NCBI GenBank assembly: GCA_030684355.1
Contig: JAUXTN010000011.1
Coordinates: 1 to 34,249 of the forward strand
Source of the DNA: Pseudomonadota bacterium
GTDB taxonomy: Bacteria > Myxococcota_A > UBA796 > SXON01
Direction: 5' to 3'
Length of the DNA stretch: 34,249 nt
Part shown: positions 24,806-32,140 of the stretch, one piece after another
Layout of the letters: every line of letters begins with the position of its first letter
Position numbering within the stretch: the stretch's first letter is position 1
Program-made: the position numbers and the translations under genes
The notes under the pieces: model-generated
What the model saw: only the letters and a program-made list of their open reading frames with translations
What the model was told of the DNA's origin: nothing
The model's database searches: none

Positions 24806-25774
24806 CTACCCCGGGTGCGCCATGGCGCGCACGCTCCACGAGGGGTCCGGCGGGGGCTCGTTCATGTGGATCCAGTAGTGGGCGATGAGGCGCACGGCGT
24901 CGCGGTAGTCGTTGGGGTCGTCGGGCTTGAACACGATGCTGCTGACCTTCTGGCGGTAGCACTCGCTTAGGAACGCCGGGCTGCGGTTGTGGGTGAACAT
25001 CACGAGGAGGGCGTGGTGGTCCGCGCGGTAGCGCAGCGCCTGCAGGACGTCGCGCCCGTCTCCGTCCGGCAGGTTGTCGTCCAGCAGGAACAGGCGGGGG
25101 AAGTCGGGGCGCAGCAGCGGCGGCGGCCCGCCGGCCGGCCGCAGGAACTGCACGATCTCCTCGAAGGTCCCGATTTGGCGCGTGGGGTTGCGGACGTTCG
25201 ACGAGGCGATGCCCTCGAGCGTCAGGTCGCGCTCGTGCCGGTCGCCGTCCATCACGACGATCTCCTGGGTGGGATCCGACCGCCGCGGGATGAGCTGCTG
25301 GGCCTGCAACACGCTGGGCATCTTCAGAAGCTCGAGCCTCGACCAGGGGCCGCTCACGCCGGGCGGCGGCACGTTGAGGCCGAGCCAGTACGACGTCGCG
25401 ATGGTGGTGGCCGCGGCGAAGTGCGCGAAGTCCATCTGCTTGCACAGGTACGAGTTCGCCCCCAGGCAATACGCGTCGACGACGTCCTGCTCGAGGCGGG
25501 AGGAGGAGAGCACCACGACCGGGACGCGGGTCGTCCGCGGGTTGCCGCGCAGCTCGCGCAGGATCGTCTTCCCGTCCACGCGCGGCAGCTTCAGGTCGAG
25601 GAACACGACAGCGGGCGCGCCGTCGCTGACGCCGTCGTAGAGGTACTGCAGGACCTCCTCGCCGTCGCGCATCGGGATGAGGATGTGCGGCCAGCCTGTC
25701 CGCTCGAAGGCCATCGAGGCGAGCACAAGGTCGTCTTCGTTGTCCTCGACGAGCAGGACCCGCTGTGTCTCCAT
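24806..25774 (-). CDS. Double-receiver (REC-REC) response regulator without output domain
   Basis: A 322-residue protein made only of two CheY-like receivers. REC1 (about 5-130): acidic pair in LVEDNEDD, phospho-Asp60 (VVFLDLKLP), Ser/Thr at 90-92 (LSSS), Lys112 (CKQ where CKP is usual); its insertion pattern resembles Rcp1-like regulators. REC2 (about 171-298): MDGD acidic residues, phospho-Asp232 (FLLDDNLPDGDG), Thr261, Lys283 (FKP). Both look competent for phosphorylation. No DNA-binding or enzymatic output domain follows, so it probably acts through protein contacts or as a phosphate relay. The start is fixed at 25774 by the conserved METQRVLLVED; a GGGGAGG lies about 12 nt upstream. No kinase is adjacent. 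Confidence 0.87.
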   Translation of the reverse strand: METQRVLLVEDNEDDLVLASMAFERTGWPHILIPMRDGEEVLQYLYDGVSDGAPAVVFLDLKLPRVDGKTILRELRGNPRTTRVPVVVLSSSRLEQDVVDAYCLGANSYLCKQMDFAHFAAATTIATSYWLGLNVPPPGVSGPWSRLELLKMPSVLQAQQLIPRRSDPTQEIVVMDGDRHERDLTLEGIASSNVRNPTRQIGTFEEIVQFLRPAGGPPPLLRPDFPRLFLLDDNLPDGDGRDVLQALRYRADHHALLVMFTHNRSPAFLSECYRQKVSSIVFKPDDPNDYRDAVRLIAHYWIHMNEPPPDPSWSVRAMAHPG

Positions 25775-25946
25775 GCTGCCGGCGCCGCCTCCCCGAAACA
25801 ATAAGTCCCCGGCACGCGGTGGCTTCCCCTTCCCGAATGCATCGTGCGCGATGGGGGTGCGCCCGCCTCGCAGCTCCCGCGGCGCTCGGGGCCGGCCGAT
25901 CCCCGTGCTCCGCAGTGATAGACGACGGCCTTCCCCGAGCCCCGCC

Positions 25947-26786
25947 ATGACGACGCTGCAATTCCCCGCCCCGCCGAAGGTCTCGCTCTGGACGACCTTC
26001 ATGAAGCGCGGGGCCTGGAGCGGCGAGCTGCCGCGCATCGAGGCCGTCGCCGACACGATGCCGACCGACGCGGGGGCCTATGCCCGCGTCTGCGGCTTCT
26101 CCGCGGCCGACCCGCTGCCGATCACGTGGCCGGGCGTCGCGACGATCGGCCTCCAGCTCGCGGTGATGACCGCGCCCGCGTTTCCCCTGCCCATCACCGG
26201 CATCGTGCACACGCGCCAGCGCATCACCCGGCACCGGCACATCCGCCCCGGCGAGGCCCTCGCGGCGCGCTGCGTCGTGGAGGGGCACCGGGTGGTGCGT
26301 GCCGGGGGCGAGTTCGACATGTGCGTCACGGTCACGGCCGGCAGCGATGTCGTTTGGGAGGGGGTCACGACGATCCTGTCGCGCACCATCCGCGGCCACG
26401 GCGGGGACCGCGAGCCGAGCGAGGCGGCGCCGATGCGGGTGGCGCGCTCGACGCGCTGGCGGATCCCGGCGGACCAGGGGAGGCGGTACGCGGCGGTGAG
26501 CGGCGACTACAACCCGATCCACCTCTCCGCGTGGACCGCCCGGCCCTTCGGCTTCAAGCGCCCCATCGCCCACGGCTGGTGGACCCTCGCGCGCGCCCTC
26601 GCCGAGCTCGACGCCGACGTGCCGGAGGCCTGCACCGTGGACGCGCGGTTCGTCGCCCCCGTCTCGTTGCCGGACACGGTGACGTTCGAGGCCGGGCCGT
26701 CGGACGGCGGCGTGCGGTTCGAGGTGCGCGGCCGCAAGGTGTGCATCGTGGGGGCGGTGACGCCAGACGGAGCTTCGCCGATCTGA
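25947..26786 (+). CDS. MaoC-like double-hotdog enoyl hydratase
   Basis: A 279-residue MaoC-family protein with two hotdog halves. The C-terminal half carries the catalytic signature: Asp187-Tyr-Asn189-Pro-Ile-His192, followed by PFGFKRPIAHG (200-210), as in (R)-specific enoyl-CoA hydratases and related dehydratases. The N-terminal half (about 25-145) has hotdog-like secondary structure but lacks the motif, as in many type-2 hydratases. The ORF is open far upstream (to 25677), but ATG 25947 is preferred because sequence similarity begins there and the upstream codons overlap the divergent regulator gene. It likely acts on acyl-CoA or acyl-ACP intermediates in fatty-acid or polyketide metabolism. 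The beta-helix protein gene follows 69 bp downstream. Confidence 0.82.
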   Translation: MTTLQFPAPPKVSLWTTFMKRGAWSGELPRIEAVADTMPTDAGAYARVCGFSAADPLPITWPGVATIGLQLAVMTAPAFPLPITGIVHTRQRITRHRHIRPGEALAARCVVEGHRVVRAGGEFDMCVTVTAGSDVVWEGVTTILSRTIRGHGGDREPSEAAPMRVARSTRWRIPADQGRRYAAVSGDYNPIHLSAWTARPFGFKRPIAHGWWTLARALAELDADVPEACTVDARFVAPVSLPDTVTFEAGPSDGGVRFEVRGRKVCIVGAVTPDGASPI

Positions 26787-26843
26787 GGGGGGCACGCCGT
26801 GTGCGCGCGGGCCCGCCCAAGCGCACGCGGGCCGCGTGGGCGG

Positions 26844-26849
26844 TACACT
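26844..26849 (+). promoter_or_regulatory. -10-like box TACACT for the beta-helix protein gene
   Basis: TACACT is followed by exactly 6 nt and ATG 26856. There is no -35 match and no space for a Shine-Dalgarno. It supports ATG 26856 over the earlier in-frame start at 26799. Confidence 0.45.
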
Positions 26850-26855
26850 CGCGGC

Positions 26856-28064
26856 ATGCTGGCCGTGCGCATCGCCACGGGGACGACGTTCCCGCCGTTT
26901 CTCGACCCTGTAGGTGAGACCCGCGTGCTCCGCGGCACGCTCGCGGAGTACCAGGAGAGGGCGTTGGTGGCCGCGGGCTTCACGCTCGCCCCCGCGCCAC
27001 CAAAGGACGCGCCGTACCTCGTGTACGCCGACCGCGCCTGGTTCACGGCGTCGTTCCTGCGCGCCGTCCGCGCGACCGGCGGCGTGGGGCGGGTGCGCCT
27101 CTCGGACGAGGTCTATCTCCGCGAGACCGGGCCGCTCCAGAGCACCCCCGAGCGCCCCGAGGTCGCGATGATCGCGGCCGGTGGCCCGCCCACGCTCGAG
27201 GGGCCGGACCTGCCCGTCGACCTTCAGCTCCGAGCGGCGAAGCCGATGGAGCTCCACCCCGCCTTCGCGCATGCCCAGCGCCCGCTCGTGACCGGCGCGC
27301 GGCTGGTGCACGGCCTGGAGCACTGGAGCCACGTGCTCCGTGTGAACCTGCTCGCGCTGGTCGCCACCGCGGAGGAGGCCAAGGCCGACTTCGAGGCCGC
27401 CCCCATCTGGAAGAAGGCGTGGCAGGTGCTCGCCATCCTCTTCCGGGCGCGGAGCATCCAGCCCCACGCCATCGCCCGCGCGCTGAACCGGATCGGCAAG
27501 CGCTGCAAGATCCACCCCACGGCGGTCATCGAGGCGAGCCAGCTCGGCGACGACGTGGAGGTCGGCGCCTACGCGCTCGTGCGCGGCTGCGTGGTCGGGG
27601 ACGGCGCGAAGATCGAGGACTACGCCCACGCCTCGCTCGCGGTGATCGGGCCGGGCGCCCGCCTCGGCCGCACGGCGATGTGCAACTTCTGCGTGCTCTA
27701 CCCGGGCTCGTTCGTGAGCGCGGGCGGCGGCTGGCAGATGTGCGTGTTCGGCCGCGACGCGTTCGTCGCCATGACCGCCACCGGGTTCGACCTCTCGTTT
27801 GGCCAGCCGGTGCGGGTCGTCCACCAGGGCGCCGTCGTGAGCGCAGACACCCACTTCCTCGGCGTGGCCATCGGGCACCGAGCGAAGATCGGGGCCCACG
27901 TGAAGATGGGCTACGGGATGGCCGTGCCGAACGACGCGTTCGTCGTGGCGCCGTCGGGGGACGTGCTGCGCAAGTGGCCGGCGACGGCCGAGGGGGCGGT
28001 CACCATTCGGGACGGAGTGGCGGTGCCGGTCGGGGGCGGGGGGCCGGGGGCGCGGGGCGGGTGA
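26856..28064 (+). CDS. Left-handed beta-helix (hexapeptide-repeat) protein, GlmU-like architecture
   Basis: A 402-residue protein. The C-terminal part (about 215-380) is a hexapeptide-repeat left-handed beta-helix (IHPTAVIEASQLGDDVEVGAYALVRGCVVGDGAKIEDYAHAS, then VIGPGARLGRT), the fold of acyl- and nucleotidyl-sugar acyltransferases. The N-terminal 200 residues (LRGTLAEYQERALVAAGF, YADRAWFTASFLRAV) vaguely recall a nucleotidyltransferase-like domain, but I see no intact GxG nucleotide-binding motif, so catalytic activity there is doubtful. The extreme C-terminus is Gly-rich. ATG 26856 is set by a -10-like box 6 nt upstream. Likely an acyltransferase or structural enzyme of glycan or lipid assembly; the substrate is unknown. 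It may share the MaoC gene's operon. Confidence 0.68.
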   Translation: MLAVRIATGTTFPPFLDPVGETRVLRGTLAEYQERALVAAGFTLAPAPPKDAPYLVYADRAWFTASFLRAVRATGGVGRVRLSDEVYLRETGPLQSTPERPEVAMIAAGGPPTLEGPDLPVDLQLRAAKPMELHPAFAHAQRPLVTGARLVHGLEHWSHVLRVNLLALVATAEEAKADFEAAPIWKKAWQVLAILFRARSIQPHAIARALNRIGKRCKIHPTAVIEASQLGDDVEVGAYALVRGCVVGDGAKIEDYAHASLAVIGPGARLGRTAMCNFCVLYPGSFVSAGGGWQMCVFGRDAFVAMTATGFDLSFGQPVRVVHQGAVVSADTHFLGVAIGHRAKIGAHVKMGYGMAVPNDAFVVAPSGDVLRKWPATAEGAVTIRDGVAVPVGGGGPGARGG

Positions 28065-28085
28065 GCCCGACACGCGGTCAGGCTC

Positions 28086-30233
28086 TCAGTAGCAGGTGCC
28101 CGAGTCCCGGGTGCACGTGAAGCTGGCGTTGCTCCCATAGTTGTAGGCGGACGCCATGGTCGATCCCGCCGAGATGTCGAACGCGGTGTTGTCGGTCGCG
28201 CCGCTCCCCCAGTCACAGTCGATGGATTGGAGGCTCGCGTCACCAGCGAGGCGGGCCCCGCCCACGCCGCCGTAGTCGTTGCCGGTGTTCCCGTAGACGC
28301 CGCCGCCGCCGCTGCAATCGATCACGACCGACGCCGCGATGTACAGGCCTCCCGACGAGCCGAACGTCGTCGTGGAGTTGTTGATGATGTAGGAGTCGGT
28401 GATCGTCGCGTCCGCGTACAACCCCAACGCACCCTGGTCGTGGCCGTACTGCCAGGAGTCCCTGGACAGGTTGTCGGACACCTCGCTGTCCTCCATCACG
28501 AGCTCGCTGTGAGCGGCGATCGCGGGCCCGGCACCGCCATAGTACCCATAGGACCAATTGTTCGTGAAGGTAGAGGCGGTCACGGTCAGCACGCCGCCCC
28601 CGGCGGCCGTGTAGATCCCGCCACCGGCCGCGTCGGAGAAGCCGAAGTAGTAGGCATAGTTGTCGTCGAAGGTGCTGTCGGCCACGGTGGCGATCACCTC
28701 CTCGAGGTAGAGCCCGGCGCCGTACTGGGCGATGTTCCCCTGGACCCAACTGTCGTCCATCTGGAGCGCGCCGTTGGTGTGGTACACCCCGGCGCCCGTG
28801 CTCCCGGTGTTGTCGAAGATGTCGAGGGACGCGAGCACCAGGTCGGGGGTGTCGGGGGCGTACAGCGCGCTGGTCGTGGCCCCGGTGAGCGCGAGGTCCT
28901 CGACGGTGAGCGTCGAGCTCGAGACGACCTCCACCACGCTCGCGTTGCCCGCGGCGGAGAGGATCGTGTCACCGGAGCCCGCGCCCGCGATGGTGAGGGT
29001 GGGGGTGTCCACCGAGACCAGCAGGTACCAGGTGCCGGCGCAGATCTCCAGTTCGCCGTCGGCCGTGGCGCTGTAGGCCGCGGGTGCCGCGTAGGTCGCG
29101 GCCTGCAACAGGGCGGAGAGGTCTGTCACCGCGCCGGCCGTGTCGGTGAAGGACCCGCCCTCCAGGCCCGCCCCGTCGCAGTCGTAGTCGCCGCCGTCGC
29201 AGTACCCATCCGCGGCGCCGGGGTGGAAGGCAGGGTCGGTGTCGTCGCAGTCGGTGGCGTCGGCGAGGGTGCCGGCCGGGGCGGCGCACGCGAGGGTGGA
29301 CACGGCAGCGTCGCCGTAGCCGTCGGCGTCGGTGTCGGCGTACCAGGTGGGGACGTCGACGGCGTCGTCCTCGTCGACGGTGCCGTCGCAGTCCTCGTCG
29401 GCGCCGCCACAATATTCATCCGCGCCGGGGTGGGTCGCGGGGTCGGTGTCGTCGCAGTCGGTGGTGTCCGCGAGGAAGCCGGTGGGGGTGACACAGGCGC
29501 GGGTGGACACCGCGGCATCGCCGTAGCCATCGGCGTCGGTGTCGGCGTACCAGGTCGGGGCGTCGACGGCGTCTGGCTCGTCGACGGTGCCGTCGCAGTC
29601 CTCGTCGGCGCCGCCACAGTGCTCATCCGCGCCGGGGTGGGTCGCGGGGTCGGTGTCGACGCAGTCGGTGGCGTCCGCGACGGTGCCGGTGGGGGCGGTG
29701 CACGCGCGGGTGGACACGGCAGCGTCGCCGTAGCCATCGGCGTCGGTGTCGGCGTACCAGGGGAGGGCGTCGACGGCGTCGTCCTCGTCGACGGTGCCGT
29801 CGCAGTCCTCGTCGGCGCCGCCACAGTGCTCGTCCGCGCCGGGGTGGGTCGCGGGGTCGGTGTCGTCGCAGTCGGTGGAGTTCGCCACGTAGCCGGAGGG
29901 CGTGTCACACGAATCGGTGGGGCGCAGCGGGTCGCCCGCGCCGTCCCCGTCGCGATCCTCGAAGAACGTCGTGGTGACGCCCTCGTCGATCGCCCCGTTG
30001 CAGTTGTCGTCGATGCCGTTGCAGAGCTCGGGGCACTCCGGGCCCACGTCCGCGTTGTTGTCGTCGCAGTCCGCGGCGGGATCGCCGAGGTCGCCGCAAT
30101 GGACCACGGTGTCGGTGTCGGTGTCGGTGTCGGGCGCCGCCGTGTCCGCCGAGTCCGCGGGCGGCTTCTCGCCCTCGTCCGAGGGGCCGCCGCAGGCGAG
30201 GAGCAGCGGGAGGAGGACGAGGCGGGGTGACAT
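28086..30233 (-). CDS. MopE-type metal-binding repeat lipoprotein with beta-helix C-terminus
   Basis: A 715-residue surface lipoprotein. A short signal ends in LLAC (Cys about residue 14), followed by a DT-rich tether. Residues about 50-340 hold tandem Asp/Cys-rich repeats of the MopE putative metal-binding type (TDCDDTDPATHPGA, CGGADEDCDGTVDE, WYADTDADGYGD), three of them nearly identical 69-residue units. The C-terminal half (about 370-700) is rich in Gly, Asn, Ser, Tyr and Asp with the periodicity of a right-handed parallel beta-helix (LVMEDSEVSDN, GAGLYLEEVIATVADSTFDDN). Probable extracellular calcium- or metal-stabilised adhesive or structural protein. The second ATG (30233) is preferred: a TAGGAT box lies exactly 6 nt before it. 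Divergent from the Ig-like gene pair. Confidence 0.87.
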   Translation of the reverse strand: MSPRLVLLPLLLACGGPSDEGEKPPADSADTAAPDTDTDTDTVVHCGDLGDPAADCDDNNADVGPECPELCNGIDDNCNGAIDEGVTTTFFEDRDGDGAGDPLRPTDSCDTPSGYVANSTDCDDTDPATHPGADEHCGGADEDCDGTVDEDDAVDALPWYADTDADGYGDAAVSTRACTAPTGTVADATDCVDTDPATHPGADEHCGGADEDCDGTVDEPDAVDAPTWYADTDADGYGDAAVSTRACVTPTGFLADTTDCDDTDPATHPGADEYCGGADEDCDGTVDEDDAVDVPTWYADTDADGYGDAAVSTLACAAPAGTLADATDCDDTDPAFHPGAADGYCDGGDYDCDGAGLEGGSFTDTAGAVTDLSALLQAATYAAPAAYSATADGELEICAGTWYLLVSVDTPTLTIAGAGSGDTILSAAGNASVVEVVSSSTLTVEDLALTGATTSALYAPDTPDLVLASLDIFDNTGSTGAGVYHTNGALQMDDSWVQGNIAQYGAGLYLEEVIATVADSTFDDNYAYYFGFSDAAGGGIYTAAGGGVLTVTASTFTNNWSYGYYGGAGPAIAAHSELVMEDSEVSDNLSRDSWQYGHDQGALGLYADATITDSYIINNSTTTFGSSGGLYIAASVVIDCSGGGGVYGNTGNDYGGVGGARLAGDASLQSIDCDWGSGATDNTAFDISAGSTMASAYNYGSNASFTCTRDSGTCY
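29213..29860 (-). repeat. Three 207-bp in-frame coding repeats in the MopE-type gene
   Basis: The 69-residue unit that begins at WYADTDADGYGD recurs with a 207-bp period and very few substitutions, indicating recent duplication or gene conversion. Adjacent, more diverged copies extend the array on both sides. The period is a multiple of three, so copy-number changes keep the frame. Confidence 0.85.
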
Positions 30234-30239
30234 CGGCAT

Positions 30240-30245
30240 ATCCTA
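30240..30245 (-). promoter_or_regulatory. -10-like box TAGGAT for the MopE-type gene
   Basis: TAGGAT on the minus strand is followed by 6 nt (which include the first ATG, 30239) and then ATG 30233. Its AGGA core could alternatively act as a Shine-Dalgarno about 7 nt before the same ATG; both readings favour 30233 as the start. Confidence 0.4.
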
Positions 30246-30304
30246 CCCGCTTGCCGGCTCCTCGCTTCTGAGCGCGACCTGAGCCTGTCGGGCTGCTTTC
30301 TTGA

Positions 30305-30318
30305 CACGCGGGCGCGTG
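30305..30318. promoter_or_regulatory. 14-bp palindrome CACGCG-GG-CGCGTG, possible operator
   Basis: A perfect 6-bp inverted repeat with a 2-bp centre, in the 108-bp region between the divergent MopE-type and Ig-like genes, 12 nt before the Ig gene's -10-like box. The location and symmetry suit a dimeric regulator, but GC-rich DNA produces palindromes by chance and no regulator gene is nearby. Confidence 0.3.
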
Positions 30319-30329
30319 GCGGCGGGGGT

Positions 30330-30335
30330 TATCAT
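30330..30335 (+). promoter_or_regulatory. -10-like box TATCAT for the Ig-like gene pair
   Basis: TATCAT ends exactly 6 nt before ATG 30342. A TTGACA at 30301-30306 is 23 nt upstream, too far for a standard -35. The arrangement fits a leaderless transcript covering both paralogous genes. Confidence 0.45.
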
Positions 30336-30341
30336 GGGCCC

Positions 30342-31160
30342 ATGCTGCTCTTCCTCGCGTCGTCCGTCGCCTTGGCGATGTGTGATTCCCCCCCGGCCAA
30401 GATGGTCCCGGTCGACGGCGCGGTCGACGTTCCTGTCGACGTGGTGATCCACTGGGGAACCGGTGTGGGGAAGCAAGACGACACGCTGGTGCTCACCGAC
30501 GCGGAAGGCGCCGTCGTCCCGATGACCGTGGCGTGGGCCGAGAGCGGCGGGAGCGCGGTCTACGGGACCCTCACGCCAGACGCCCCGCTGACGGCGGGGG
30601 TGACCTACACCGTCGCCGACCCGTGGGATGCCTACTCGTTCACCACCGGGGGCACCGGCGAGACCGGGGCGCCCGCGGTCCCGACCCTCGCGACGGTGGA
30701 CGCCGACGCCGACTTCTCCGGGGAGCCCACCTGCTCCGGCACGTCCAGTTGGGAGGAGGATCGCGAGCACGTGTACGTCACCCTGGCGGTGGCCACCGTG
30801 CTGGACGGGTACGTCGAGGCCCAGGTGCGGGTCGACGGTGGGGAGCCGACCCTCGCGCGCGGCGGGCCCGACGGGCTCTTCCTCGCCTGGGGCGGCTGCC
30901 ACACCTCCAACCTCCCCGACATGCGGGACGCCGAGACGATCACCGTCGCCCTGCGTGCGGTCACCTACGACGGGCAGGTGAGCGACTGGGGTACCGAGGA
31001 GTCCATCGACGTGCCCTGGCCCGCCACGCCCGACTGCCCGGAGGCGGCGACGGGATGCGCCTCCGGCGGGACGGCTCCGTGGGCGCTCGGCGTGCTCGCG
31101 GCGTTGGGGGCGCTCGGCGCGCGGCGACACAAGCGTGCGCCGCGCCCGGTGGTGGCGTAG
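30342..31160 (+). CDS. Ig-like surface protein with MYXO-CTERM-like tail (paralogue 1)
   Basis: A 272-residue exported protein. A 12-residue signal (MLLFLASSVALA) is followed by an N-terminal Ig-like (Big-type) domain whose opening PVDGAVDVPVDVVIHWG matches the common P-x-DGA-x-DVP pattern of myxobacterial surface proteins. A second beta-domain contains paired cysteines (PTCSG, GGCHTS). The C-terminus has Cys (TGCASGG), a hydrophobic helix (APWALGVLAALGALGA) and an Arg/Lys/His cluster, the layout of MYXO-CTERM or related sorting tails. Such tails are cleaved and the protein is retained at the surface or released. The second paralogue starts 4 nt after the stop. Function is unknown; Ig domains suggest binding or structure. 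Confidence 0.78.
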   Translation: MLLFLASSVALAMCDSPPAKMVPVDGAVDVPVDVVIHWGTGVGKQDDTLVLTDAEGAVVPMTVAWAESGGSAVYGTLTPDAPLTAGVTYTVADPWDAYSFTTGGTGETGAPAVPTLATVDADADFSGEPTCSGTSSWEEDREHVYVTLAVATVLDGYVEAQVRVDGGEPTLARGGPDGLFLAWGGCHTSNLPDMRDAETITVALRAVTYDGQVSDWGTEESIDVPWPATPDCPEAATGCASGGTAPWALGVLAALGALGARRHKRAPRPVVA

Positions 31161-31164
31161 CACC

Positions 31165-31965
31165 ATGCTGCTCCTCCTCGCCTCGTCCATGGCCTTCGCG
31201 GACTGCTCCGTTTCGCCGGCCTTCATGGTCCCGAACGACGGCGCGGTCGACGTTCCGGTGAACGTCGCGATCCTCTGGGGGACCGACTCCGCGATCCGGG
31301 ACGAGACGCCCGTGCTCGCCGGTCCCGACGGCGTGGTGGTCCCGATGACCGTGACGTGGGCGGAGAGCGCCGGGAGCAAGGTCTACGCGACCCTCACACC
31401 CGACGCACCGTTGGACTCGGGGGTGACGTACACCGTCTCCGACCCGTGGGATGCCTACACGTTTTCGACCGGGGGCACCGGGGAGACCGCGGCACCTGCG
31501 GTCCCGACCCTCGCGACGGTGGACGCCGAGGCCGACTTCTCCGGGGACCAGACGTGCTCCGGGTCGACCGTCTGGGCGGAGCATCGGGAGCACGTCTCCG
31601 TGACCCTCGCGATGGAAGCCGCGCCGGACGGATTCATCGAGGCCCAGGTGCGGGTGGACGGTGGGGAGCCGACCCTCGCGCGCGGCGGGTCCGGCGGCCT
31701 CTTCCTCTCCTGGGGCGGCTGCTCCTCCTCCAACCTCCCGTCGATGACCGGCGCCGAGACGATCACGGTCGCCCTGCGCGCGGTCACGTACGACGGCCAG
31801 GTGAGCGACTGGAGCGCCGAGGAGACCATCGACGTGCCCTGGCCGGCCACGCTCGACTGCGGCGACGGGACGGGCTGTGCCTCCGGCGCCACGGCCCCGT
31901 GGGCCCTCGGCGTGCTCGCGGCGATGGGGGCGCTCGGTGCGCGGCGGAGGTTCGGTCGGGGCTGA
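31165..31965 (+). CDS. Ig-like surface protein with MYXO-CTERM-like tail (paralogue 2)
   Basis: A 266-residue tandem paralogue of the preceding protein, with the same layout: signal (MLLLLASSMAFA), Ig-like domain (PNDGAVDVPVNVAILWG), Cys-bearing beta-domain (QTCSGS, GGCSSS) and tail (TGCASGATAPWALGVLAAMGALGARRR). The two genes are similar over their whole length at the DNA level, so this is a recent duplication. ATG 31165 lies 4 nt after the upstream stop TAG, consistent with translational coupling; an earlier frame start inside gene 1 (31135) is rejected because it would precede the signal peptide. Differences cluster in loop residues, so the pair may be diverging in ligand specificity; that is inference. 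Confidence 0.78.
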   Translation: MLLLLASSMAFADCSVSPAFMVPNDGAVDVPVNVAILWGTDSAIRDETPVLAGPDGVVVPMTVTWAESAGSKVYATLTPDAPLDSGVTYTVSDPWDAYTFSTGGTGETAAPAVPTLATVDAEADFSGDQTCSGSTVWAEHREHVSVTLAMEAAPDGFIEAQVRVDGGEPTLARGGSGGLFLSWGGCSSSNLPSMTGAETITVALRAVTYDGQVSDWSAEETIDVPWPATLDCGDGTGCASGATAPWALGVLAAMGALGARRRFGRG

Positions 31966-32140
31966 TCGAGCGCGTGCGGGCCGTTCGTGCAGGGCAAGGT
32001 CGAGTTCGCCGGTGAGAAGGCGGAGATCCGGGACCTGAACGGGCAGCGGCGGACGACCGGGGCCGAGCGCCAGAGAGCAGGTGTCGTCGTCGTCGGCCTC
32101 CGTCGACTCGAGCTTCTTGGGCCCGGTGCCCGACGCGCGC
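31966..32140. other. Gene-free stretch with coding-like composition
   Basis: 175 bp between the convergent Ig-like and membrane-protein genes. Both strands show frames with high third-position GC (plus strand from GTG 31987; minus strand immediately after the membrane-protein stop). Neither resembles a known protein, and no start signal is convincing. It may be a remnant of a longer 3' end of the membrane-protein gene. Confidence 0.35.

Noticed and set aside
24408..28073. Minus-strand ORF of 1221 aa
   Set aside because: It spans four real genes on both strands, with no domain; shadow.
29213..29860. Possible CRISPR-like array
   Set aside because: The period is 207 bp with near-identical coding sequence throughout and no repeat-spacer pattern; these are in-frame protein repeats.
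28227..30230. Plus-strand ORF of 667 aa rich in Gly-Val repeats
   Set aside because: The repeats are the antisense reading of the MopE-type repeats; the minus-strand protein has a lipobox and known motifs.
30301..30335. TTGACA plus TATCAT as a standard sigma70 promoter
   Set aside because: The spacing is 23 nt, well outside 16-18; only the -10-like box was kept.
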